Translations under genes and position numbers: made by a program
NCBI GenBank assembly: GCA_025345505.1
Contig: JANVCC010000125.1
Location: forward strand, 2,990,894 to 3,054,893
From: Todiramphus chloris collaris
Taxonomy: Eukaryota; Chordata; Aves; Coraciiformes; Alcedinidae
DNA: 64,000 bases
Reading direction: 5' to 3'
Notes under the pieces: generated by a model
Told to the model about the DNA's origin: nothing
Seen by the model: only the letters and a program-made list of their open reading frames with translations
Databases searched by the model: none
Shown here: positions 23,590 to 35,219 of the stretch, piece after piece
Position numbering within the stretch: the first letter of the stretch is position 1
Layout: the number at the start of each line of letters is the position of its first letter

Positions 23590-26500
23590 AAAATGTGAAA
23601 ATCACCTAGTCAGATACTATATCACTATTTAGAGAGAACAAAAGGGATGAAGAGGAGCTTTGTGCTAGCCAGCAATGTGACTCAGTGACCCATAGTTTGG
23701 CAATGACACGTGTTGTCCCTGTTATCCAAAAGATCCAAGGTCCTAAAATCTAGCTAGTTGCACAAGGTTGCGTTTAAGTGCCCCTGAGGCCAAGGAGATT
23801 TAAGCACACAGCTGAATTGGAGAGTCAGTGTGTAACTCTTTGCTGGCTTAGTCCAAGAACACAGGGATGACAAATCTTATGGATCCAATGAGTGGCTGGT
23901 GGAGTCAAGGCACTCAAACTTTTCAGCTATATATCCAGATAAAATGGACTTCAAGTTACTATTCAAATATCTGCCCTTTGTTAATCTTTTCCCAGTAACT
24001 ATTAGCCCAGTAAGCAAGCACATCATATGGCTACCTATAAGCACAAGGCATTCTTACCCATTCCATTTACAATGGGAAAAAAAAAAAAGCAGAGAAAAAG
24101 CCCCAAGAGAATTCAAATGGTGTAATTAAGATAAAGTCCCAAAAAATCAAAGGTCTTTACTCACATCTACCTTCCTCACCATGTGGTGGGACCAATTTTT
24201 CAATATCAGTTGAAATATATCAGCAGTTAGCTGTTTTGCTGGACTACTATTCATTTGGGGTCCAATCTACCAATGCTGTGTTTGATCCAAAGATGGGAAA
24301 GCCACCTCCTGTGTGTTACTACTAACAAATGTCCCTCAGGAGACAGCTCCTAACTCCTCAGCCTTTGCACTCCCCGAGGAATACTTGATCTGAGATACAC
24401 TGAAGGTCCAAGGTGAGATGTGTGGCTTCAGTAAAATTAATATATTCTTGAAGCGACGTGAGTCTCCTCTTGGAAAATCTCTGGAAGAGCAGTGTCTCTT
24501 GTGCACCCTCCTAGGACCACTGACCTGGACCACTGACCTGGAGACTAAGCTAGAGTTCTCAAAAGCCAGCATAATTGGTTGGGTCTGTCCTGATAGATGA
24601 CTCAAGAAGGTTTTGGTCCAGCTGCTCCAAAGACAGCAGTGAAGTCATTTCAAGAACAAGCTCCTGTAGCTACTTGCTCCTGGCACTCAGGATGGAGCTG
24701 AGGGGCAGAGATGTAGTGAGTCTTTGGCAACATTTCCTCTGGTCCTTGGGCCACTCTCAGGTGAGATGGGAGGTCTCCAAGCTTGGTGCATATGTCACTT
24801 TGTCTTCTATACCTCCAAAGTGGCAGAACAATGACTCCAATACCATATAGTGAGACCTTATGGAGATCTGTTATGTGCTGCCTTGGTTGTCTCATAGGTT
24901 TGTTGTGTTTAACTGGCCTGCAGTTAATTTTATCATTTTTCTTTTTAAAGAAACTCATGAAAGAGAGCTGCCAGCTTTGCTGGAGTACTTGCCATTCACT
25001 TGGGCCAGACAGAAGATGGGCAAGTTGTCCTTATCCAAGTGTTGTAGGGTCTGCTTGGGGATAGTCCACTCAAACTGTAGCCTCAAAGACCTCGTGTGAT
25101 TTCATTCTTTCTTATTTTATTTAGCCTTTTATTTTCCCCACCATTTTCTGTCAGGGAGGTTGGTGGTGAGGAAAGAAGAGGCGATGAGTTTACCACGAAT
25201 CACATCACTTCTGCCTCCCTCTCTTGACTCAGCCCGAGGAGTTTGCCCCAGGACCGTGCCCCCGGGGTCCCTTGGTGCGGGGTGTGCTGATGCTGCACGG
25301 TTCCTGGAGAGGGCACTGATGCTCCGTGCACAGCCAGGCTGGGCTCAGGACAGCTGGACCTGCATGTTTTTCATCCCAGACATGTGTCCTAGCCATCCCC
25401 AGTGTGCCATCCATGGCCACCCCGCAGCCAAGTGACAATTGTGACACCCCCACCCCCCAAAAAAACCCAAAACCCCACAAACTCTTCTTCAAAAGAGAAG
25501 AATCCATTTAGCAGCAGATCAGTGGCTGGGTCGAGGCTACACTCCAAGCCTCCAAACTTTCCTGGCCCTGCATCCATAGTCTCACCTGCTGCCTCCTTCT
25601 CCACCCAACAGTGGTGATCTGAGGACCATCAGGATCTGAGATGCCTGCACAAGCCTCCAGCTCTGCGTGAGATGGCCTCGCATGTAACCAGGAATCACTG
25701 GGAAGCCACGTCCTGCACCTCCTCTTTTCCCTTCCTCTCCAGCACACATCCTGCCCTGGCCCAAGCCCAAACCTGAGGCTTGCATCTTCCTGCATCCTCT
25801 CCAGTTCCACCGTGAGACACTCTGGAAATGCACCAGAAACCAAAGCACAACTGCACGAGACTGTGAAGAAACTCACTCCCCAGTGAGGTGCACGCTTTCC
25901 TTTCAGGGGGCAGAGCAGAGCAATGGTCTTGAGTCCATTTTTTTCCTCAGACTGGGATAAATTCACAGCTTTTCCACTCTGGCCAGCAGCAGGGCTGGGC
26001 TCAGAGCAGTTTGTGTAGGTCTGTAGAGCAGATGCTGCTCTCCATCACCCCTGGAGCTGGCAATCCCCAAAAGCATGCCAGTCTCAGGGATGGTTTCTGG
26101 CCTCCCAAAAGCACCAATCACAGAGATCACAGGGTTGTGAGACACTAGGGAAGGCTTTGCAAACCCAGCAGGGGTGTTCTTGGCTCAGGAAGCTGCTTTT
26201 AACACCACACCCCAGCTTTTTTTTTCCCCCTTGTTCTCCTAAAGAAGCAAGATTTATGCGAATCATCTTGGGCAGTTTCAACCCAAAGGACGCTGAATAG
26301 AAGAGCCCTCGAGGAGGTTATGTTCCCTCCAGAATTGAAGGGGAAAAGCAGCCAGTGCCCTTGGGGACCGTGGCACTGAGGGGGCCCTCCCTGTGCTTGG
26401 CAGGAGCCAGGGCAGAGCCTCGCTGAAATCACAGGCGAAAAATGGACTGAGCTGTGCCTCAACATCCCTAAGAATCCCTCCACCTTGGTGCCTGCCTCTG

Positions 26501-27110
26501 CTCGGCCACCTTGGCAGCCTCAGGTGTAAAATGTGTTGTCTGAAGCCTGTCCAAGACCACGTCTGTCTCCCTGGAAATGTTGGGTCAGCCTCCAGGGCTG
26601 GCTGAGGAAGTAGGGGCTGGTGGCAGGGGTGTGGGTGTCCAGTGGACAGGAGACTTTGGGGTGGGTTGGGAGCAGCACGGGTGGCAAGGTGGGACTGTGG
26701 CTTTGGGTATGAGGTATCACCCAGCTGAGGCATCAATCCTCAGGCATGGGCTGTCCCCTCACGCTGTGGAGGAGAAGGCTGGCAGAAACCCCACATAACC
26801 CTGCATTTTGACATCGTCCTGCTCCCAACCTGCTTGGCTTCATCCCTTGCCTCTTGACATACCTGTCCCCTTTCCAGGCTCCTGTGTGTCAGTAGCAGCT
26901 CCCCCAGCTCTTGGTGCTGGGATCTCCATGCAGCCTCATGAACGGCACACTTTTAAAGCCCCTCCCAGTCTTCTGTGCTGGTCTGGACCAAGGCTTCTGG
27001 AGGGATGCAAGCCAGGAACCACCTGTCTTGGCTGTCCACTGCATGAGGCCCATTTCCACAAATCTGCTTGCAATTGCAGCTGACTGTTTTGCAGGAGGAG
27101 ACACAGACAG
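23590..27110. other. Intergenic, no gene recognised
   Basis: I recognise no gene or transposon. Minor items are a duplicated GGACCACTGACCT word at 24515-24540 and a C/A-rich run at 25446-25480. Confidence 0.55.
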
Positions 27111-27114
27111 TGAA

Positions 27115-27247
27115 GCAGATATTCAAGGTGAGGTTGGACAAGGCTCTGAGCAGCCAGGTCTAGTTGAGGGTATCCCTGCTTACTGTGAGGGGGCTGGAGT
27201 AGATGACCTTCAGAGGTCCCTTCCAGCTCTAGCCATTTTATGATTCT
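27115..27247 (+). mobile_element. CR1 LINE 3' fragment
   Basis: The plus strand shows TTCAAGGTGAGGTTGGACAA, GGCTCTGAGCAGCC, GGGGCTGGAGTAGATGACC and CAGAGGTCCCTTCCAGC, then a partial terminal ATGATTCTAAA. This is a classic CR1 3' end. Confidence 0.92.
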
Positions 27248-27249
27248 AA

Positions 27250-30200
27250 AACTTGAGACTAGGTGGTTCTTCACCCAAGCTGTCTACCAAATCTAAGTGG
27301 TGTTCGGTGCAGGGTCCCAGGTCTACACCTGGCACTGCATGTTCGTGCTGGAGAGCGTGGCTGAACCCTTCCATGGTCTAACAGAGGAAACCTCATGGCC
27401 TCTCCTTTCACGACCAGCAGGATAGCATGGCCAGGACAACTTCTACTTCCCAAAAGTGGCAATGCCCCATTTGGTTAGTCCATCAGATGGGGCTACACAC
27501 ACAGCCATGCAGTTCATTCCCCATCTGGGGGAGATGGCTTATTGCCGTAGCAGGCGATAGGACTGGGCAAGCCCAGCTCTGTGTGATGGGAGGAGGAGAA
27601 CTGAAAGGGCAGGATGCTTGGATTCATCCCGATGGGTTGTCATCTCCCCACCGGATTTATCACCCGCTGCTAATTAGAGGCAGCCGGCCCTGTCTAATGT
27701 GGACAAGCCCTGGCTGAGTGCTTGCAGGCAGGGAGGGCACAGCTTGCCACCTCCAGGCAAAGGGCTCTCAGATGCTCGAGCTCAGCTCGTGTCCTCAGGA
27801 GTTCCCAAGCTGAATGGGGAGATGGTGGGGAAATGTGAAAGGCAGCAAAAACGAAGCAGGCTCTGCTGGGGCAAGCACAGCCCAGAGCTAAGCTATTCTT
27901 CTGGCAACTGGCACCACACATTCACAGGGGGATTAGTTTTTTCTTTTCTGTCTTTATTTTCTCTTTCCTTTTTTTTTTTTTTTAAACTTCTGACATGGTC
28001 TGAAAGGACCCTGAAGGGGAGAAGATTATTTAAACCTGATGTGTCCCCTCTGAGAGCGACACAAGCCCTTCCAACATGGCCAACCCCAAAAGGATGCAAA
28101 TGCTCCTTCCACCTCTGCTCACTAGGACATCTGCCAGCAACTGCAGCTCCCACCCTCCACCAAGCCTTCTCCCACGGGACCTCCTTCCTGGACAGAGGCA
28201 GAGGAAGTTGCCCATGCCCACCTCGAGGATCCCTCCATCGTCTTCCTCGCTCCTGGGGAGACCCGCTGACACAGCCGGGGCTGTGACCACGTGAGTCGCA
28301 GGAGGACGTGGAGGAATCTCAGACAAGATGCAAGAGGCAAGAAGGACCCGCTGCGCAGTTTGGTTTGGCAGCCCCTCACAGACAATAAAAGGTCAGGCTG
28401 CAGAGGAGCTTGTTTTGGTTTGTTTTGGGTTTTGTTTTTGTTTTTTTATTTCCCTGGCTTTTGTTCAAGGCTGTGTCCTTAAGGATGGGGATTCTCTACC
28501 CTGGTGGCAGGCTGAGAGCATGGGTGGGCGGCTGGCTTTTTGTGCTGGTGGCTTTTTTAGCATGCAAATGATTCTGCTCAAGTCCAGGCTGTGAGAGGAG
28601 AAGGCTGGAGTGAGTGTAAGCTTAGGGCAAGAAGGTGGTGGAGCTGGGCACCAAGATCTGGCTTGGTATCAGGTCCAAAAATCTGAAGCATCCTCTCTTT
28701 CACACTGAAGTTTTAGGAGTTTCAAGGGGACCTGGCAGGTCAGGAATTCCAACGCATATTGTGGAGAAAGCTGCACACATGGAATAAAATGAGGGCAGCC
28801 CCAAGAGGAGCCTGAGATGAGTCAACAGGAGGGTCCGTATGGAAACGGTCAAACAGGGTTTGGTGGTGTGCTCCAGTGGTCACAGCAGGTCAGCTGCTTT
28901 ACCCCTTGGTTTTGGGTAAGGCTTGATGGTTTAAACCTGGTGCTGTTGTTTCCTAAACTCACAGCAGGGACAGCTTCCTTCAGCTGTGCATCACACCCAG
29001 CCTGATACCTGCTGTCCCACAGCCTGAGGGTCAAAGCCCACAACACACGGGTCTCAAACAGAAAGGGTTTTGCAGAGTCACTGTGGCTGTGCATCTCCAA
29101 CAGCTCATAGTGATGAGTTAAACTGTCACCTGGAGTATCCTGCCAGGCTCCACACAGGCACCTCCTCTCCTTGGACACTGTGCAAGGCCACGGGGAGATG
29201 CAGTGACTCCCTGTGAGCTTAGATGCTGCCATTCCATGTCTTCTACCAGAGCTTCAGGACTCAGTAAAGAAACCAGTTCTTGGACACAAAGCAGCTGTTT
29301 CAGGCCCAATCCAAGCAAGGCTAGAGCTTGGTTCCTTGGAATATACAAAGGCTTTGCTGCATGGGCCAGCATCTTCCCTGGGTCTCCAGTACCCATATTA
29401 ATGTGGTGATAAGCCTCAGGAGAAGCTACTGAGCAGCTCAACTGCCTTTGTGGGCCAGACATGTCTAGGAGTGATGTCAGGCTAATAATAACAGGCTGAC
29501 TGTTAATAATAACAGTCTGATCCGGAATCTGATTCACAAAAGCATAAAGAACAGAAATATAGTAAATGCCAGTCAACGGAAAAAACGTCTTGCTCTACCA
29601 ACTTGATTTTGTTCTTTTAGCTCGAAAGGTTGGTTCATAAACACAGCTGCATCTGCAACTTGCTTGCAAGATATTAGCCTTGTACAGCATGGCATTCCAG
29701 CAGGGGGGAAAAAAACCCACCACACATCAGTAGAGCATGTGTTAAATGAGCTAAGCGTTGGCTGTCTGACAGATCTCAGAAAGTGGTGATCAGTGGGGAA
29801 TCACCAGTGACTGGATCTGTTTCTTCAGTGGAAAATCCTAGGCCCACAGCCATGCAGCCTGCTCCACCAGTGAGCTGGAAATGAGGGCAACATTCGTCCT
29901 GAACATGCTGGGAAAGAAGAAAAACGACGTGGCCGCGGCCAGAATGACACAGGACTCCTTGGTACGAAGCCATTTCCATGCAGATTTTAGCTCATCCAGA
30001 TGGAAAAGGACCCCAGCGGTGGGCTGAGGGATCATAGAATCATGGAATGGATCGAAGCTCAGCTTCTTCACAGTATGATGGATCTTGGTGACAGCTGATG
30101 GAGTCAGAGACATCACTTTGCAGGGCTTTGCATGGAGTAAATCTGCATCCCACGACAGAAACACTCCCAAAAGAAAACAGACGACAGGTTGAATGAGGGA

Positions 30201-30480
30201 TGCACGTGGGGAAGTGATTTAACTGCTTCAGATGGAGGCTGAAACTGGGTGCAACATACAGTTCTGGTGTCCACATTCTGGAGAGGATACTGTTATCTGT
30301 GTGGGGAGCGTGCAGCCCGGACAGAATTCCTTCTGCAGTTATGGACACCTTAACTCTTCACAGAAGGAGCTGGAGGAGGAGTTGCAGTATCAGGAGAAGG
30401 TGCTTGCCCCAGAGTATCCCTCTGGAGACTCTTTCAGTGACCCAGTTTTGCATCCTATGAGCTATACGATATTTTCTTCT
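27250..30480. other. Intergenic, no gene recognised
   Basis: GC-rich unique sequence. Octamer ATGCAAAT occurs at 28094-28101 and 28562-28569. An isolated CR1-terminal-like ATCATAGAATCATGGAATGG at 30031-30050 may be the tip of a lost element. Confidence 0.5.
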
Positions 30481-30484
30481 CTAG

Positions 30485-30635
30485 GATCATTGTAGGACTA
30501 CAAGGTAACTCAGGATGGAAGGGGCCTCATGAGGACTCCTGCTCAAAGCAGCTATGGGGATCATGCTCATGGCTTTATCCTGAAACCCTCCCAGGATGGA
30601 GACTGCAGATCTAACAAGTTGAGAAGCTGCAACCA
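30485..30635 (-). mobile_element. CR1 LINE 3' fragment, diverged
   Basis: The plus strand reads AACTCAGGATGGAAGGGGCC, CTCCTGCTCAAAGCAG, then CCTCCCAGGATGGAGACTGC. These are the antisense landmarks of a CR1 3' end of the same general type as the one at 21960. Confidence 0.7.
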
Positions 30636-31019
30636 GAACTCAGCTTCACTTCTTTGGTGCGTCACTTGGCTACAGCTGAGGCAGTTACAGACACGTGTCT
30701 CCCTGCTGAGCTGTGCTGTGTCCCTCAGCCTAGCAGATCTGCATTGCAGAAAGAGCCCCGAGATGTTTGGCCCCTGGTATTTGGCAGCACCAGATGAGTT
30801 TTCACGATACCCCTTTACCACAGCCCTTGTTTTGAGCGCTGAGCATCCATTCACTGAAAAAAAACCAAGCGCCTCGAATCGGGCACCCCGAAACTCAGCT
30901 GGCCGTCCTCCTCTGTCACCCACGGGTGCTGCAAAACAAGCCAGTGTTGTTTGTCTTAAAGATCAAAGCTCATTTACATGCATTGCTTCTCCCTGCCTCC
31001 ACCTGATGCCCAGACGAGA

Positions 31020-31260
31020 TGCCCTGGCCCGGGTGAGTCAGCCCCGGGCTGGAGTCAGCAGCAGTGATCTCTGCGAGGCGCGGGCAGATCTTGCGTCGCG
31101 CTTCTCCGTCAGCTCTCCCATCATCTCCCGCCCCCGGTCCTTGGATCGAGCTCCGGCTTGGCTCTGACACGTCCCTGGAGGCTGCCTGGTTGCTGTGAGA
31201 GAGCCAGGCAGCCTCCTCTGCTCCGCGAGCCCCAAGGGAGATGTTGCAACAGAAACCAGC
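31020..31260. promoter_or_regulatory. Short CpG-rich patch
   Basis: A CpG cluster contains GGGCGGG on the minus strand (near 31130) and, on the plus strand, a CCCGG/GTGAGT donor-like site at 31036. It might be a promoter of an unannotated non-coding transcript. No exon structure can be supported. Confidence 0.25.
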
Positions 31261-31795
31261 ACCTGCAGCCAGGGAAGGGCATTTTCCACAGCCACTGCTT
31301 CTGCAGGGAACTCCCCGGCTGCCTGCAGCACACGTAGCTCTCTGGTGGGATGGGGGAGAGGCCACCAGTTGAGTCTTTTTCTCCTCTGTCTTTGTCTTTG
31401 AAGGATGAGCTGACAAAGCTCCAGGTGGCTGCGTGGCAGATGCGCTTTCTACTCAGCTTCTGATGCCGACAGCAAGGGACTCAGCCCTTTCCAGGCTCTG
31501 TGCAAGCCTCTTCCCCTCCTGCCACTCAAATATTTGCTCTCTCTGACGGTTAAAACAAATTCTGCCCCAAGGTCCTGCCCAGCGAGCTGCTCAGGCAGGA
31601 CAGAGCAGCTCCTCGCTGTGCTCGTGTCCCGGAGCAGTGTTTTGCAGGACCCACTTTCTGACCATGGGAGTGGTTGTGTCAGTCTGGCCAAAGAATTTTT
31701 CCTTCCCCCTCCTTGCTCTGTTTGCAGGGAAAGCTCCCAGGGCAAAACCCACCCTGGGCGCTCCGCGTTACAGTACCTCAGCCAAGCCCCACCTC

Positions 31796-31945
31796 ATTCG
31801 TAGAATCGTAGAATCATTAAGGTTGGAGACGACCTTCAAGATCATCAAGTCCAACTGTCTACAAAATATTATCAGGCCCACTGAACCGTGTGTGAAGTGC
31901 CACGTCTACATGTTTTTTTGAACCCCTCCAGGGATCATCTCCAAT
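31796..31945 (-). mobile_element. CR1 LINE 3' fragment
   Basis: The plus strand starts with TCGTAGAATCGTAGAATCAT, then AGGTTGGAGACGACCTTC and AAGATCATCAAGTCCAAC. This is an antisense CR1 3' end with its terminal repeats preserved. The 5' limit is uncertain. Confidence 0.93.
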
Positions 31946-32509
31946 GGATAATGTCTCCTCTGGGTGGACTCTTGGGCATCTACCCAAGGTTAGGCTGTGG
32001 TCATGGAGGTCTTTCCTTCATCTGCTATTTTCATTGCTACGATGAAGGGCTGGAGATGGAACATGCAGTCACTCTGCTGGGTGGGACAGAAAGCTGCCAG
32101 TGGGGAAAAGGGATTTACGTGAACACTTGGAGCCCTTGGGGTACCCTCAGACCCTGCCTTGGTACTGGGCAGATCACTTCTCTCTGCCCTGAGCTCCACT
32201 TTACCTAACCTAGCTGGAGCCCATCATGTCACTGCAGTAGGTCCAACCCTTTCCTAGCTACCTCTGTTGCCCGTCCTGGGAACTCCCAGGAAAAGGGAAA
32301 TGGGATAAGAGGAGGGAAATAACCCAGGGAATGGCTGGGACACATTTGGGATGGGATCAAGTGTGGCCTGAGGTCTCCAGCCAAGGGGAAGCAGCAGGAT
32401 CCCGACAAACCCCCTCCACCATCCCAGGGCCAGAGTTCTTCTCTGCCTCTGCCTCCCCCATCTTGATGATTCCCCCATTAGCAGCACCGCAGCACAAAGG
32501 GATGTACAA
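31946..32509. other. Short intergenic stretch below the PTP4A3 3' end
   Basis: I recognise no feature. It separates the CR1 from the distal poly(A) signal. Confidence 0.5.
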
Positions 32510-32523
32510 AACAGTGAATGCTT

Positions 32524-32529
32524 TTTATT
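32524..32529 (-). terminator. Distal poly(A) signal AATAAA, probable PTP4A3 3' end
   Basis: On the minus strand AATAAA is followed about 14 nt later by a CA-type cleavage site (ATTCACTG) and then a U/GU-rich downstream element around 32490-32510. That is a complete polyadenylation context. Confidence 0.6.
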
Positions 32530-33022
32530 TTCACTGCTGGAGTGTAACCACCATAAATTCATAAAACTCACCAAAAAAAAAAAAAACAAAACCAAAAACA
32601 AAACCAAAAAAAGTGATTACTAAAAGGCATACATTTGTTTTTTTTTTTTTTTTTTTTTTTTTCATGACGTAAGTAAACAGACAAGTTTCTTTTTAAAAAG
32701 GTTATAAAGTGTCAAGATCCTATACCTCATCTGCATATTCAAAGTGATGCCATCTGATACAAAAAGCATTGGGTATAATAATTTAGCTATGGCTCAGACC
32801 AGAAAAAAAACCAAAAAAACAAAATTAAAAATAAAACAAACAAAAAAATTTAAAAAAAAAAAAATCTGGGCTTAATCTACATAACTACTATGACTGCCCA
32901 CGGAGTTAAAAAGGAAAATATGCAGTTCTTTGTTGCACAGAAAGAAACAGCAGGGAAGTCAGGAGTTCACTGGGAGATCATCGTCTAAAGGGAAGCCGAG
33001 CCCGGTGCAACAACCCCCCTTC

Positions 33023-33082
33023 CCGGGAATGTCTGCTAGAGCCTCTCGGAGGGACCACAGCCTCTCAGAGGGATCACAGCCA
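33023..33082 (+). repeat. Tandem duplication of a ~21-base unit in the putative 3' UTR
   Basis: GCCTCTCGGAGGGACCACA is followed at once by GCCTCTCAGAGGGATCACA, a two-copy repeat with few differences. Each copy also contains a short inverted repeat (CTC...GAG). Confidence 0.6.
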
Positions 33083-35213
33083 GCTCGTCACCCCTTCCTC
33101 TGAGCAAAACCAGTCACATTTTTCACCCACTGGGCAGCCTCCCATCCAAATCCACCCGCCAAACTGCACCTACCCAGCCCGCGGGAAGCGAGTGAGGATA
33201 CGAGACCTGGAAATTGCATGGAAGTCACGAATCTCCCTGTGCACTTTCCCACTGGGACTAATAAAAACCAAACAAACTCAATGAAAAAAAAAAAAAAAAA
33301 GAAAAAAAAAAAGAAAACGACTCATTCTATTGTAGATGGAGCAAGACTCTTTGCCTCCACGGGAAATCTGTTCCTCATAAAGCTCCTCGTTGGAAGCTCC
33401 CAACCCGAAGCAGCGCGGTGTCAGCCTTACTGCAAGGCTCACAATGTGAATTTCCAAAAGCAAATTCTATAAATACAAGTCACCAGACCTTTCTTAAATA
33501 AAGAGCTTGGCCGTTGGCCGTGTTGCCTTCCTTCCCACCGCCTGCTCCATCTGACCGGCAAACACGGAGAACCAGAAGGGACACACGAGCCTCTTAGGAG
33601 ATAAGGGCACATGTGTGCCACTGGTGAGAGGACACAGCTATGAATTTCTGCTCACATTTATTCCCTCGTGTGAGGTTCAGCCATGACTGAGTCCTGGGTA
33701 AAGTATAGAAGCTCTTGGTTTGATGGTTAGGGCATCTCTGCTTTGCCATCACTTGGGTCTCCAAAGCTCTTGCTACCATTTTGGAGCCCTGTCCTTGCAA
33801 ACTATGGAAAGATGGTGGGTTTCCATAGAAAGGGTGAGGGAGGTGGATAGGGGTGAAGAGGTATAAAACCCAGTTTATGCCTTTGCTTCTGCAGGAAAGG
33901 GTGAGATAAGGTGGTTGGTTTGTAGCCAAAGCCCTATGACATCTGCCAAGGCCCAATGGAGACAACTGGAGCTGTGACAGAATCAGCAAATGCATCAGAT
34001 TTTTAAGGCTCTCCTTTCAACATCTTGGCATCTGAGGCGTAACAAGGATGAGTGTAGAAGGAGAGACCCCAAAACCAGTCCAAACCATCAGCCTTGCTCC
34101 GGTGCTATATATCTACTAAACTCAAACTTTAGCTCTTCCACAACTGTCCTAAGGTTTTTGAGAGAACTGGGCACTTCTTCCAGGTTTCTAACACAAATCT
34201 CAGTCAGAAGACCCCTCAATTTCCCCAGCCCGTTACGTTTCTGTAACCCTCTCTAGGCTGATGCAGCAAGGAGCTGGTACCTCAGAGGTAGGAGCCCAAG
34301 TCCACATCAAAAAAATAAATCCCAAATATTTGCCAGTCCAACCCAGAGAAACCCTGGAGCAGATTCAAGCCCTCCATGCAAGAATCGCAGCTCCTGGGCT
34401 CCCAAGGTGTTCTGTCCATGAAGCAGCACATGGGAGTCAACTTATTCCAGGACACCGGGGAGAAACAAATAAATTCAGACAATTAAACAAGCATGGATCA
34501 GGTTGGGTTTTTTTTTTGCAGTGACTCCTAAAACTGAAGCATATCAAGATGTCACTCTGCCAGCCAAAGGCGCTCAGGACTTGGCCACATGGATGGTACC
34601 AGGTCAAGGGTTGCTCTTACACTAGAAGCTCCCTGTTTTTAAGGTGGTTGGGTTGATGCTACCTAAAGCCAAGAGCACTGCAAAGCGTGTCCCCAAAACA
34701 AGCCCACCGAGCTGACATTTGAGTGCATTCTAACCAGAGATCAGCATCTTCTACTTCCACCCTCAAACTCCACATGGAGGAGGTGAAGACTTCCCATGGC
34801 CAAAGGAGGCTGCATTCAAGCCCCTCTGTTCCTATCCTGACCCCAAATCAAAAGCATCACAGCTGAAGCCCTGGACTGCTTGCCCTGGGCAATCTGCCAT
34901 CCGATGCTCCTATGAGCTTGGGTGAGGGAAACATTTCTCCTCCTCTTGCCATGGCAGAACCATCTTGAAGCCTGCAAAGCAATGGTTCCCACTGCTTCAT
35001 CCTGAACTTTTCACAAGTCATGTTGTGGGGGCTGAGCACGTGGGACTGTGAGATCTCCTGGCTAAGAGGGATTGGGGCTGTTCCCGTTGCAATGCCGAGC
35101 CACCTCCTGCTGCCCCTGGGGATGAAGCAGCACCTATTTTAGCAGCAGAGGACACACCCAGGCAGGAAGGGGACGGTGACCCAGCCAGCGGGACCGCTGT
35201 AATATCAGGCCCT

Positions 35214-35219
35214 TTTATT
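35214..35219 (-). terminator. Proximal poly(A) signal candidate AATAAA
   Basis: This minus-strand AATAAA lies 2.0 kb after the PTP4A3 stop, with possible CA cleavage sites 10-20 nt beyond. The downstream GU-rich element is less clear than at the distal site. It could define a short 3' UTR isoform. Another AATAAA lies at 33657-33662. Confidence 0.35.

Noticed and set aside
30529..31167. 212-codon plus-strand open frame
   Set aside because: It begins inside a CR1 fragment and runs into a CpG-rich patch. No domain is recognised.
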